The translations under genes and the position numbers were made by a program. The notes below the pieces were generated by a model. That model worked only from the letters and a program-made list of their open reading frames with translations. It ran no database searches and was not told the origin of the DNA. This document shows positions 1 through 11,067 of a stretch of 64,000 nucleotides of DNA, in pieces. Positions within the stretch are counted from its first letter, which is position 1; each line of letters opens with the position of its first letter. Source of the DNA: Brienomyrus brachyistius (taxonomy: Eukaryota > Chordata > Actinopteri > Osteoglossiformes > Mormyridae); assembly GCF_023856365.1 (NCBI RefSeq), contig NW_026042397.1:400019-464018 (forward strand). The letters run 5' to 3'.

Positions 1-540
1 CCCTTTTCCCCAAGTAGAATGATGCATTTACTTGTAATCTGTATTATTTTGCTTTGGAGTCGGAAGTTCCAAAATCACCAGGTAAGTTAATCGATTGTAT
101 GTGTTTTAACTACTAGACAGATGTAAATGATAAGCCTTAAGATTTATTTTAAATTAATTTATTGTTTTTTTGTAAATTAAAAACAGGAACCCTCGTGGAC
201 CAAGACTTGAGGGCATTTGTACCATCCAGCTGTACAACTTTAACTGGTTCTGCAGTCTTTTTCTCCCCACAGCCTCTGCTTGTTCCCTTCTTCTCTTTCT
301 GTCTTCCCTCCAGGAGAGCTCCTCAGGCATCTCCAGCCTGTAATTCCTGGGAAATGCCACCTGCCACCCATCCTTGGAAGCGTCGCCCAGTCTCAGGATC
401 TCATACGTCACCATTCATCACAGAGTCACAGCGCTTGCAGACATCTGGATAAAAGGAAAAGCCCATTTTTTAAAACTTACACGTTAAATTTTCCTCTAAT
501 TACCATTTTATTCTTTTAAATTTCATTATGTTTAATTACA
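1..540. other. no gene recognised
   Basis: AT-rich non-coding sequence. A good splice-donor consensus (CCAGGTAAGT) lies near 88-97 on the plus strand but no supporting reading frame is visible. The short overlapping open frames show no family motif. Confidence 0.4.
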
Positions 541-1652
541 TTTAGTATGGATTAAGGCACAGCCAGCCTGGATTAAGGCATCACCAGCCTGTCATCAGAC
601 TCTCCGGACAATGCCAGCCCAGAGGGGGCTGACCTGGAGGACATTCCCCCGGAGGACATGGAGTGGGAGCCTCCAGGTCTTGCCCTGAGTCCCACTCCGT
701 GGTGTCAGCCCCGTGGCCAAAGTTTCCCCAGCCGAGGAGGCTATCGCCGCGACAACGGCAGGGTCAACGGAAATCCAGTCGTGGGCTGAGGTCCAGGAGG
801 AAAAAACGAGGTTATGCTACCCAGACCTGCCTCCTGATCCAGGCTTGGTCCAAGATGGTCTTTCAGGTTATCCCATCCAATGGTTCCCAAAAGGAACCAC
901 CTCCGGTCTCCTCATGGCGCTGGTACTGGCCTGTGTTTTTGTTTTGCAGGGTCCCTGGTTTGGTCCAGTTCCTGTCCTGCCTGCCCCTCGACACCCTCCG
1001 ACTCTGCCAACCCCTCGCCGTCTACCGATGCTGTTCTTCCCTCGGCTGCCACAGACGAGTAGAGCTTCTACAGACCCAGACAGGATTCCAAAGGCCCCCC
1101 TGGCCGTGACCCTTCTGCGGCACCCCGGAGCCCATCAGAGGCCCTGAACTGTTCACTTTACCTCCCATGCTACCTAGTGTCTTGCCCCTCCTAATACCTC
1201 AGTCTTTGGTCTGTAGTCTTGCTTCCCCGTGGCTCTCCCTGGTTTCACCTCTTAGCCTGATTTCACTGTTCCAGCCCCCACTCCAGTCACTCTTGCTTCC
1301 CGCTTTAGGTTCCCCTCTCCTGGCCATATTATTGTTGCACTGGTTCCGTTGCTTGCCTGTCTTGTCTGGTTGTGTCCTGCCTTGTCTGTCCCTGTGTCGT
1401 CTTTGGTCCTTTTGATGCCCAATCCCTCCCTTTTGTCTCCTTCTACTGTGTCCTTTGTTCCCACTTACCCACTGACACCCACTGTCTGTCTTTTGGTCCA
1501 TAGTCAGCATCCCTGTTGGATTACCTGGCCTGTCATGAGTTGTGTCCTGGGGGTTAGTCTCCCCTGTTGTCCTTGGTTTTGCCCTGGTCTGTGTGTCCCC
1601 TTAATGATGCCCTTGTACCCGGAGGGCACAGGATTGGGAGGGGGGCGTTTAC
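541..1652 (+). mobile_element. 3' internal end of a Gypsy-type LTR retrotransposon (tentative)
   Basis: C/T-rich, GC-richer than its surroundings, with short open frames that I cannot match to a domain. It ends in a purine run (GGATTGGGAGGGGGGC, 1631-1646) a few bases before an LTR-like TG terminus. This is the layout of a polypurine tract and 3' LTR. The assignment rests on that layout and on the resemblance of the LTR to two solo LTRs near 7.1 and 7.7 kb, not on recognised Gag or Pol motifs. Confidence 0.4.
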
Positions 1653-1942
1653 TGTCATATCTTGCCCATTTAGTCAACCTTACCCTCCAGTTCTCCTCCC
1701 TGATGAGCCACGCTTGGTGTCTATTAGTCTCACCCCATGTTCCTCCCCTTCTGTCAGTCACTATCAGCTTCCTTGTGTTTTCCCATTCCTTAGTCTGGTA
1801 AAGTGCCCAGTCCTATCTTCTCCAGTTGTGTCCTTGTCTGTTTGCGTCTCTGTGCCCAAACCTGCCTGTCAATAAAACCCCACGAAGGGGATTCTGCCCT
1901 ACAGCTTGCATTTGGGTCCTACTTCCCACCGGTGACGTGACA
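1653..1942 (+). mobile_element. 3' LTR, Gypsy type, ~290 bp
   Basis: Starts TGTCATATC and ends GGTGACGTGACA, giving inverted TGTCA/TGACA ends. It holds a polyadenylation signal (CAATAAAACCCC) about 70 bp before its end. Length and termini resemble the two solo LTRs in the L1 relic downstream. No 5' partner LTR is present in the window, so a target duplication cannot be tested. Confidence 0.5.
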
Positions 1943-3579
1943 GAGGAATACATGCTTAGTGCCAGGCAGAAATCTTTGATTTTGCATCCATATGGTGACT
2001 TGGTGAAGTTAGCTGATAGTTCTCTTGATTCCAAAGACATATGATTCTTGAATTCTGAATATTTATGTTACGCCAAACATGACTCATTTTCGTTTTGGAC
2101 AGTAAGCACTTTATGTAATTCATCCATTGCTCCTTTTCCTTATGGTATACAACCGTTTTATACATGTGGAGACTTATACGCACAAACAATTTTCACATTC
2201 CATTACTTTCACACATTTTACTGTGATTGTACATCTCTTCTGATGTCACATTTATTTATTTGTTTATTTATAACCTGGTAACTGCACACTGCACAAATAC
2301 AAATAAATCATGAATTACCAAAACCTTAAATACTGTACAGAAGGATAAACTCAATTATTGCTGAAAAAATCTACACACAGATATAAAAATATAATATTCC
2401 CATCAAAATCACACATGCACAGCCAAAAATGTAGGCAGTAACTATATACTGCTTTGCCAAACACGTACAGGTATCAGACACACAGAACATCAACTTGTTC
2501 ATTATACTCTTTGTTTATTAGAAAATTGGGTACATCATCCAGCAGAAGGAAAAATAGACCGACCATTTAAGACAGAGAATACATTCAGCAAACTGAATGT
2601 GACCTTCACTGCCAGACATGCAAAGTGTTAAAAGGTGCAGTGTTATACTGTACATAACATTTTAATTAAAGACATTCAAATTTAATATTGTGTACTTTAG
2701 TGAACTTTTGTTACCTTCCTCGCACAAATATGCGAATTCGTCCCATACTGAAAGAAATTACCCTTTATGCCCTCACCGATGTGAATTGGCACAAATTTCC
2801 ACAGCTTTCTCACCATAGCCAGCCATTTTCTCCATAATCATAATCAATTCCAACTCCTATTATTTCTTTCACTGCAGACAGAATGATGTGGCCTTCCATC
2901 CACTTCAGTCTCATTCATTCTGTAATATGGGTGCTTGTGGTTATTAAGCAAGCAAGCCAATGATCCATCTTCTTCTGCATTATCAGCACTTAAAGGAGAA
3001 AGTCAGTCTGTGAGAATAGGTGACTGCAGTGACTGTCCTTCCGTGCCATCAATGTGTGCAGGGAGTAAAGACCAGAGTACAGACACACAAAACTTATATT
3101 TCTTGCTTTTACCAAAAACAAGTACCTCTGCTTCAATGTAATCGTTTAAAGCCAGACAACTCCAAGCTGAAAAATAAATATGTCCAGCTGTTGCCTGAGA
3201 ACCGCTGCGATGTTTCTATTTCAAATACAAGCTCGAATCCATCCATCCATCCTATGTAACCGGGGGTCCGGCGTCGGCTGTCAGAGGGCTGAAACGGCAG
3301 ACGCTGTCGGTAATCCAGGTCGGCTGATCGTAGATGGCAGTAAGCGCGCCAGGCATGACTCGGAGCCAAGGAGGCGAAGCAGAGATCGGTACACAGGAAG
3401 ACAGGAACACAAGGAGGGGAAAAACGCTTGCACGCTGCATAAACCATGAAGATCTCGCGTCTGGCCAGAAATAAGAGACTGAGAAGGGGAAGGTTGACCA
3501 CAGATGGGAGGGGCGGGGTTCCAAAGCGGAACCACACCTCCTCAGGCACTTCCATCTCCTGCCAACATTCCTCTGTCCT
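1943..3579. other. no gene recognised; AT-rich then GC-richer sequence
   Basis: The first 1.2 kb is AT-rich with no coding signal. A CATCCATCCATCC run at about 3237-3250 followed by GGGGGTCCGG resembles the tail of the window's SINE but the body is missing. The remaining GC-richer stretch to 3579 gives short open frames on both strands without recognisable motifs; it may be the edge of the retroviral fragment that follows. Confidence 0.35.
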
Positions 3580-5600
3580 TTATTTCCCTTCACACTGCAC
3601 TCCTATCATGCTCCACAACCACAAACCTCTGAAATCTCCTACACTCTCTGCACTCGACTGACTCCTTACCAGCTTCTCTCCTGCTGCTGCCTGCACTCCT
3701 CCATGTTCTGTCGGCACCCAAACCACCTGCTTTGCTCGCCCCATCATTTCTCCCAGATCCAGCGTGGGCTGATTAAAAGCCACTGCTAAGGGGGGCTCCT
3801 CCTCTGGTGTGTTGTACCATTCTCCCACTACTCCCATCCTCCGTATCTGAATGGCTACTCCCTCAGGGCCTAATATTATCCAGTCTGCCGTCATGCGCAT
3901 CCCGTCTTTCTCTCGGTCAGGCAGCGGATCTATCAGCCGATCCCACTCATCCCTCACTCCAGGATCACTGAAATCTCCCATCACAACTAACAACTGTATT
4001 TATCCTATTTCCAATTTAGCACATTGCTATATTGTTCCTGTATAAATGGTCCCCACTATTCTAGGATTTCCCAAACCTTTCCAATAACTTCTTCTAATCC
4101 GTATAAGCTATACTATCCCTGCTGGACAACAACCTTTGTTGCAGAAGGGTGAACTGTCCACTGAGTACCTCTACTCCCCCTTCGTACATTTTATGTCTAT
4201 CTGCAGCTGACACACAGCATCTCTGCCTAACAAATTCACTGGGATATGCTCTGATGTTAGTTTAGACATATTTACATTTTTGGCCCCTATCTGAACATCT
4301 ACTAAAGAAGATTCTGGAACATGCAGGTTGGACAGGTGTGTCTATGCTGATCACAGCTCCAGCACACCAGCTGAATCAGCCTGTTTCCCAGTCTCCCAGG
4401 GGTCTAGGATCATCAAATTTGTGAGTAAATGGGTGCCCTCTGAGGAAACCCCCATCCATTGTATCTACTCACTCTGTTCTAATTAGGGACCGGAGGCCAA
4501 TTAGTGGCCTTGTTTTTTTGGCAGTGACTGACTCAATTTCTTCGTCAGCTCCCTCTCATGCTCTTCAGCAGAGTCCTCCTCCTCTCTGTACAAGTCAATA
4601 GCGTGGATCAGCTGCTCCTCAGGAATAGTAATAAGTCCCACCACTTGCCTTAGCCTGCTTCTCACTGGCTTCGGGAGCGTGTCCTGCAGAGCCCTCCGGT
4701 ACAGACCGCTGAACACCAAATCCTGTAGGTCCTGCTCTGCCTCACTGCTCCACCGCTTTTCTTGGGCTTGCAGATAGGCAGCTGGGCTCTCCCCCTCCTT
4801 TACGGGCTCCACCTTCATTTCAGCCACACTCAATCACGGAGTCCCTGTCACCACTGCCAGCATTCTCTCCATTCCGTCTACCCCCAGGACACAAGCCTGA
4901 ACCGCTTTTATATCCCCCATCACCAAGAGCCGTCCCATAGTTTCCTCCTCAAATACTTTCATCCATTTTCAAGCTCCGTCTGCCAGGACTGTTCTGCCCA
5001 TGGCACATACTGTGTCTGTGCTCCTTTCACCACCAGGGGGAGCATCAGAGTGTCCCTATCGGGGGTCTCACAGCCCTCCTGCTTCCCACTGTTCTATGAT
5101 CTGCATTATCCTCCTCTACTCCTTCCTCACTATCCGTTTCTATCTCCTTCTCCTGAAACTGACTCCATCCTCTACATGGGGAGTTAGGGCTGTCCATCAG
5201 ATGCATCAGCCCTTCTGCAGCCCTACCACTTGCTCCGTACCCCACCTTTATATCACTCCCCTTTTTCTTAAACCCACATGCCTGGCCTTCTATTATTATA
5301 TCACTCCCTCGCAGTCCTTCCTTCACGGTCTGCCGCCGCAGGTCGCTCACTTCCCTGTACCCATATAAACAACTTTCTTCATCCTTCTGTTTCTTCCCCT
5401 CTGAACTTTATCTTGCCCTCTATTACTGGAAAGTGGCCCTTAAATATCAGAGGTGGCCCTTCTACTAACAGATACAGTCCCTGATACTGAGGAAGTCGTA
5501 ATTCCTCCTGCTCTGTTTTACCTTTGACTCCTGCCTGATTCTCACTCATCACTCTCTCATCACTTTCTGCTCTTTTCTCCAGGCCTCTCCCTTTGCTATA
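3580..5600 (-). pseudogene. endogenous retrovirus gag-protease fragment
   Basis: Read on the minus strand, a capsid-like Gag segment (4833 to 4501) is rich in charged helices, with SPAAYLQAQEKRW and a terminal DLYREEEDSAEEHERELTKK stretch. It is followed by a broken frame ending in NLLGRD (about 4225-4255), the motif that closes retroviral aspartic proteases. A further open stretch (3993-3580) could be early pol or a lineage-specific spacer; I see no reverse transcriptase motif in it. Upstream Gag sequence is broken by frameshifts and stops. The gag-pro order is right for a minus-strand provirus. It is not continuous with the RNase H-integrase fragment at 18.6-22.1 kb: on this strand pol should lie at lower coordinates, so they are two separate remnants. 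No LTRs were identified. The copy is non-functional as seen. Confidence 0.6.
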
Positions 5601-5739
5601 ACCTCAGAACCTCCAGTTGCTCACTCCTTTTCTTGTTACGCCTTGCTGTGTTCTTATTAGCCTTATGATACTTTATCAGAGTCTCCATCTCCTCACACAC
5701 TGCCACATCCAGAAATATAGCAGAAATATACAGTACAGA

Positions 5740-6425
5740 TATTTTACGGGTTCCACTGAAATAAAGGTAGCTGATTATGAGAAAGATCTCAGTGTGTATG
5801 TTGATGCTTCCATGTCCCACTCTCGCCAGTGTGGGGAAGCAATAAAAAAGTTAAATAGAATGTTGGGTTACAACTCTAGGTGTGTGGAGTTTAAGTCAAA
5901 GGAAGTGATGCTACGATTATATAATTCCCTGGTAAGACCCCACCTAGAATATTTTGTGCATGTTTGGTCACCATACCTTAAGAAGGACATTGCTGCCTTG
6001 GAAAAGTTGCAACGTAGGGCTACGAGAATGATTCCTGGTCTTAGAGGAATGTCTTATGAGGACAGGTTAGTTGAGCTGAATCTGTTCAGCCTCGAGCAAA
6101 GGAGACTAAGTTGGGGCATGATCCAGGTATATAAGATTCTAACAGGTCTGGATGGCGGTGACATGACATACTACAACTCGTGGCCACAAGTGGAATTTAG
6201 CGGGAGAACATTTTAAAGCGAATTTGAGGAAGCACTTCTTTACACAGCGTGTAGTTAGAGTATGGGATAGTCTTCCTACTAGTGTAGCGCAAGCTAAAAC
6301 CCTGGGTTTCTTTAAATCAGAGCTAGATAAGATTTTACCAACTCTGAGCTGTTAGGTACGTTTTCCCCAAAAGTGCTTGATGGGCCGGATGGCTTCCTCT
6401 CGTTTGTAAATTTCTTATGTTCTTA
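5740..6425 (+). mobile_element. CR1-type LINE, 3' end of reverse transcriptase ORF
   Basis: An open frame (to 6216) carries the C-terminal signature of vertebrate CR1/Rex-type LINEs: a VYVDASMSHSRQCGEAI block, then RLYNSLVRPHLEY, WSPYLKKDIAALEKLQRRA and SYEDRLVELNLFSLEQRR. After a frame break the remaining coding tail (HFFTQRVVRVWDSLP-like) and a short 3' end (TTGTAAATTTCTTATGTTCTTA-like) follow. The 5' three quarters of the element are absent, as in normal 5' truncation. The same 3' tail recurs in reverse at 10148 and forward at 63638. Confidence 0.8.
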
Positions 6426-6879
6426 AGGTTACTTTTCCTATAGAATAAGTCTATACGTTGTCCTTTTCTTAAAGAAACTAAATAGCCTAATGCTATTTAT
6501 CTTATTTACACAAAAGCTTGTCATTTTTGTCTCTACACGGTCGCTCATTTACTATTCTCCTCTGCTCTCTGTATTGCGCATGGCGGACTTCCGCCCCGAT
6601 GCAGACAGGTGAGCACACTCCCACCAGCGGACAGAGAGCGCACGTCGGAAAATATGTCACGTCAACCATCTGAAAAGCAGACAAAAATATCTGCTGTGTC
6701 ATATATCTTTAGATGACTCCTCAGATCTCCAGTCCAGTCAAAAGTTTCACTAATTATCTACTTCTTCCCTTGCATGTTTAGTCCTATACTGAACTCCCTG
6801 ATCGCTACACCTTACTGTTGCTTTAAGTTTAAGATTCGTCCAAATTTTACAGTAACCTACCCACACTTATACTACAGAG
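6426..6879. other. no gene recognised
   Basis: Non-coding sequence between two LINE remnants. No motif or repeat boundary is apparent. Confidence 0.35.
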
Positions 6880-7080
6880 AATGTTTTTGCATTAAAGCTC
6901 TCAAATATTAAGTTTCGATTCCACAGTTATGGCTTTAGATACCTAGGGATCCTGGTATATCATACTTATACAAGACTAATTATGGTAAATTACTATGTGA
7001 AATAAAGAATTATCTCCAAAGATGGGAAATCCTCCCTCTATCCTTATTGGGTAGAGTGGAGAGCATTAGAATGAACATAC

Positions 7081-7359
7081 TGTCACGATCAGGAAATATC
7101 TGTAGCGGCGATCGTGCCGGAAACTGGCAAGGCAGGCAAGGTACGGGGAATAAAGGGGATTTATTAAGTGGACGAGGTTTCGGGAAAATTTGACAGGGAC
7201 TAACAACAATCCACAATGACAGACAAGGGTAACTGGCAAGACCAGGACTTAAAACAGGACAAGACTAAGCAAAGTAATCAGACAAGGCTGGAAACAATCA
7301 GGGAAGCACACGCGGGTAATCAGGGGGCACACGAGGAGCCGACGAGCCGGATCATGACA
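7081..7359 (-). mobile_element. solo LTR 1, Gypsy type, in L1 relic
   Basis: Termini TGTCACGATC and GATCATGACA, flanked by a perfect 5-bp target duplication CATAC on both sides (7076-7080, 7360-7364). The polyadenylation signal AATAAA is on the minus strand (TTTATTAAG on plus), so the LTR points left. Removing it rejoins the host L1 frame exactly (RMNI/LPRL). Reverse-complemented, it aligns with solo LTR 2 through GCTCCTCGTGTG, the CACGTGTGATTCCCTGATTG-type block and the AATAAATCCCC signal. Confidence 0.85.
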
Positions 7360-7651
7360 CATACTACCTAGGCTTCTCTTTATGTTCCAGTCCCTGCCCA
7401 TAGGGGTCCCTATATCCACATTCAAAACGCTCAATAAATGGTTATCCAAATTTACCTGGCAAAACAAAAGACCCAGGATTGAACTGAAAAGACTATTAAA
7501 CCCAAAAGAGAATGAGGGTCTGGACTTACCTAATTTAAAAAATTATTACTTGGCAGCCCAACTTATGTCAGTAGTGGTATGGATAACCCAGGACAGGGAG
7601 GGTCAGTGGGTGGGAACAGAACAATCTGCCCAAATTTGCCGCTTGACATAG

Positions 7652-7940
7652 TGTGACGCCCGCTCCGTCCGCTCCTCGTGTGTGCCACGCCCCCTAATTA
7701 CCCACGTGTGATTCCCTGATTGTGCCCAGTCGTGTCTTGTTTCCTGCTGCCTTGTTCCGTGTATTTAAGTCCCTGTTTTGCATTAACCCCTTGTCTGTCA
7801 TTGATGTTAGTCAGTGTCTGATGTCTCCTTCCCCAGTTCCCTTAAATAAATCCCCCATTTTCCCTGAGTTCTGGCTACCTCGCTTGTTTCCTGCCCGCTC
7901 GCCTGCTCGCCCGCTTTAACCCCGGAGAGCCAGCGTGACA
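7652..7940 (+). mobile_element. solo LTR 2, Gypsy type, in L1 relic
   Basis: Termini TGTGACGCCC and CAGCGTGACA with a perfect 5-bp target duplication CATAG (7647-7651, 7941-7945). AAATAAATCCCC gives a plus-strand polyadenylation signal; TATTTAAGTC upstream is a plausible TATA box. It is the same family as the LTR 293 bp upstream but in the opposite orientation. Confidence 0.85.
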
Positions 7941-8860
7941 CATAGCAATTATTTTTAATCAAGATACATGGAAAGTAAATAAAATCAATAACATTTGGAT
8001 AGGAAACACTCTGAAAAGTGAGAGAGAGGCTGGGACGCCCTTCATCAAAAATAAAAATTGCACATGATGTTGATTTTCTACCATCTAAATTAGATACAGG
8101 GTTTAAGACATGGGGAGAAAAGGGTTTAACCAGTTGGATCAGTTGTGTAATGGAGGAGATCTAATGTCCTTCGAACATCTTAGAAACAAATGTGGCCTCC
8201 CAGTGCCCAACTGTTTTAGATACCTACAGTCAACAAATATATTGTTTATATTAACAATTAAAGGATTGGTTAAAAGAACATTATATCATATATTTATAAA
8301 ATATTACAAAAAGAGTCAACAGTGTTAATAAAGAGAAATGGGAACTAGAGATGAATACTATCATTAACGATGAAGATTGGACTCATTCATGTAAAGAAGG
8401 ACACAGAATAACAAACAGTCCTACATGGAGGGAATTTGATTGGAAAGTTAAGATGAGATACTTTAAGACTCCCCTTCTCACCTCTACGTTTGGCAACACC
8501 TCTAATCAGGGGTTTATTGGAGGGGTTGTGACCTGGTAGGAGACCACACCCACATTTTTTGGGATTGTCCAAAACTGTCAGAGTACTGGCAAAATATACA
8601 GGAAGAGATAAAAAAAATGTTTGAACATAAAATTACCACTTGAACCAGCTCGTTTCATACTAAGAATTATGCCACAGAATATAGTGCATGAAAATAAGGT
8701 TGTATTACAGAGAGTTCTTCTTGTAATTGCCAGGAGGATGATAACGATCTCCTGGCTAAAACCCCAGCCACCCACGACAGTACAATGGAAAGAAAGAGGA
8801 AAGAAAGTGTATAATATGGAATTTATAACTGAAAAATTGTTAACGAGAACAGAGTGTTTT

Positions 8861-9671
8861 GTGGAAGAAATTTCTCGAAGTCCGATGTTTAAGTGTTTGA
8901 CAGAACTTTATTATTTGATGAGCTCACAGGGAACAGACACTCAGCAAGCATGCGTCTTGTGTTCTGCTCCCCGAGCAACAAATGCATACATCTTTTATGG
9001 CCTAAAATGCGACAGTCATCTGACAAATCAAGGACAAATCGGATTTTTGGACGTTCCAGTTACTTCTGCCTTTCAAGGTCCAGGCAGTTCAAAGAAAGTT
9101 TGGCCATTTGGAGATACCAGTTTCTTCTACGTTTTCAAGGTCCACCTATCAGCTTAGAACAAGTCTATCTATTTGGGACTTTTCCTTTTGCTATATTATT
9201 CTAGGACTCGTTGTTCTCTTTTTCTACATTTTATATTATCCAATACCATGCATTCATTTTATAATATCTTCTGCAACAGCTTACTTCTCAGGTCATGCCT
9301 TTGCTTTGACCTGGGCCTCTTGCTGAACAAGCAATATATGGCAAACATGTTAGTTCCTCTATAGAAAATAGAAATTTCTTACTTAAGCAGATTTGCATTC
9401 TTGTTTGATACATTCAATTAATGACAAGTAAATTACATTGTTTCAACCACTATGTGTAAATCAACAACACATTGTAAACTCAATTGTTAATTACTGATTA
9501 GGTAATGCATTTTGCATAATCATCTATATTCCATTATTGATTACTGATTAGCATAATCAAGAATTTTCTATCACAGTTTCTTTATTAAAAGGTTTCCAAT
9601 CTGTAATTTTCTTTTTTCAACAGAAGTATGGCACTTAGGAAAGGATAGGGTTGAATTGAGACTTCCATGTA
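8861..9671. other. no gene recognised; AT-rich
   Basis: Mostly AT-rich non-coding sequence beyond the L1 relic. Short open frames around 8621-9157 run out of the relic and show no domain. Confidence 0.35.
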
Positions 9672-10142
9672 CAGCACTGTGCAAAAATCTTAGGCAGGCA
9701 AAGAAAACGATGTTTAGATTGTCCTCGTGTTGGTGTAAAACTATGATATTATGCCTGTCAAAGTGTCTCAGCTTAGCCATTTCAGAACCTCTGCTAACAT
9801 CATCCTAGTATTTGTAGCGACCGTCCAGTGCAGCCATGTATTTTTTGACTTGGCCACTAGCACACCTCATACAGCTAGTCAATCTGTCAAAATCATGGAA
9901 CGGCTGAGGTGCCCCTGAGGAGAAGTTTGGGAACTGAAGCGGTGTTCATCTAGCCATCCGACTAGATATCAGTATCTTTTTAGAAAAGAGAAGAAATTAT
10001 TAATAGTTTTTATTGTGTTCCTCTTAATTTACACGTTCTAATGTTAAATTGTGTTATTTGTTCTAAGCCAAAGTACACTTGCTACCCAGATAAACAGCTT
10101 TAAACATTTCTTTGGACTGCCTAAGACTTTTGCACAGTACTG
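9672..10142 (+). mobile_element. Tc1/mariner-type MITE, 471 bp
   Basis: Inverted ends CAGCACTGTGCAAAAATCTT and, reversed, CAGTACTGTGCAAAAGTCTT, each continuing as AGGCAG, bounded by TA on both sides (9670-9671, 10143-10144). This end sequence is a common fish Tc1-type terminus. There is no transposase frame, so it is a non-autonomous deletion derivative. The left-arm match to the window's right end begins inside this element. Confidence 0.85.
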
Positions 10143-10147
10143 TATAT

Positions 10148-10262
10148 CTTAGAACATAAGAAATTTACAAATTAGAGGAGCCCATTCGGCCCATCAAGCT
10201 CGTTTGGGAAGAACTTAACTAATAGCTCAGAGTTGTTAAAATCTTATCCAGCTCTGATTTAA
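10148..10262 (-). mobile_element. CR1-type LINE 3' tail fragment
   Basis: AGAACATAAGAAATTTACAA followed by a GGCCCATCAAGC block is the reverse complement of the 3' tail of the LINE at 6230-6425. Only the last ~110 bp are present. Confidence 0.75.
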
Positions 10263-10595
10263 CCATCTCTCTCAATATAATATTGGGATCATTTATTCTC
10301 TTCAGAGGCCTCCATAGAATAATGCATCCATCCTCTCAATTATGTTTAGACAGACGTATCCTAAGGCACCAGGGCAACAACAGTCAGAATAACAACAGAA
10401 TCATCAGTATCACAGCTAGTTTTAAAAATTGCTTTAATGCAGAGTGATTACAGAAAAAAAGATAAGCAAATTAGGTAATATTAACAAAATTATTAAAACA
10501 TGTAGAGTAATAGACATATTTGTCTTTCAGACATATTGTGCTTTTTTTTAAGAGCAGAAGGGATACATTAAATCAGGATTATATTTTGTTTTTAA

Positions 10596-10685
<90 letters not shown>

Positions 10686-10710
10686 TTTTTAAATTTACAT
10701 CATTATAAAT
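10258..10710 (+). repeat. repeat R, left outer copy (truncated)
   Basis: An unnamed interspersed repeat beginning ACCATCTCTCTCAATATAAT. It matches 48672 onward in the same direction, and the right-arm copy 63640-62700 in reverse. It ends abruptly at CATTATAAAT, where a SINE head begins; the right arm keeps about 520 bp more of R. It contains the (TA)n run below and no open frame. Confidence 0.75.
10597..10682. repeat. (TA)n microsatellite
   Basis: About 43 uninterrupted TA units inside repeat R. The right-arm partner (63244-63299) is about 28 units long. Confidence 0.97.
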
Positions 10711-11067
10711 GGGGCGGCATGGTGGTGCACTGGTTAGCACTGTCGCCTCACACCTCTGGGACCCGGGTTCGAGTCTCCGCCTGGGTCACATGTGTGCAGA
10801 GTTTGCATGTTCTCTCCATATCGTCGTGGGGTTTTCTCCGGGTACTCCGGTTTCCCCCCCACAGTCCAAAAACATGCTGAGGCTAATTGGAGTTGCTAAA
10901 TTGCCCCTAGGTGTGCATGTGTGAGTGAATGGTGTGTGAGTGTGCCCTGCAATGGGCCGGCCCCCCATCCTGGGTTGTTCCCTGCCTCGTGCCCATTGCT
11001 TCTGGGATAGGCTCCGGACCCCCCACGACCCAGTATGATTAGTGGTTTGGAAAATGGATGGATGGAT
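10711..11067 (+). mobile_element. tRNA-derived SINE, hybrid copy
   Basis: Full-length head GGGGCGGCATGGTGGTGCAC with a pol III A-box-like segment, B box GGGTTCGAGTC, the TTTGCATGTTCTC core and an ATGGATGGATGG tail. The 3' flank is ACACCTGGGT, but the 5' flank is repeat R with no matching duplication. Its 5' part differs from the right-arm copy at several sites, while the part from TTCTCTCCATATCGTCG onward shares that copy's private variants, so it appears to be a recombinant of two SINEs. Confidence 0.9.

Larger units (their letters stand above)
6880..8860 (+). pseudogene. L1-type LINE ORF2 relic, C-terminal half, split by two LTRs
   Basis: Reading across the two inserted LTRs gives the post-polymerase part of an L1 ORF2: a YLGILV segment, then the LLGRVESIRMNILPRL block, then FLW/FTWQNKRPRI and LPNLKNYYLAAQL. 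These align in order with the L1 copy at 35.4-35.7 kb. The last part (about 8460-8640) retains the HIFWDCPK-type zinc-knuckle region in a broken frame. Many stops and frameshifts mark it as old. The endonuclease and most of the polymerase are missing. Confidence 0.75.

Noticed and set aside
3237..3265. Another SINE copy at the CATCCATCC run
   Set aside because: Only the simple tail and a few GC-rich bases match; the body of the SINE is absent.
10520..10708. Ile-Tyr repeat open frame
   Set aside because: Translation of the (TA)n microsatellite.
10711..11067. tRNA genes at the GGGTTCGAGTC boxes
   Set aside because: The B box sits in a repeated ~350-bp SINE without a full cloverleaf or acceptor stem.
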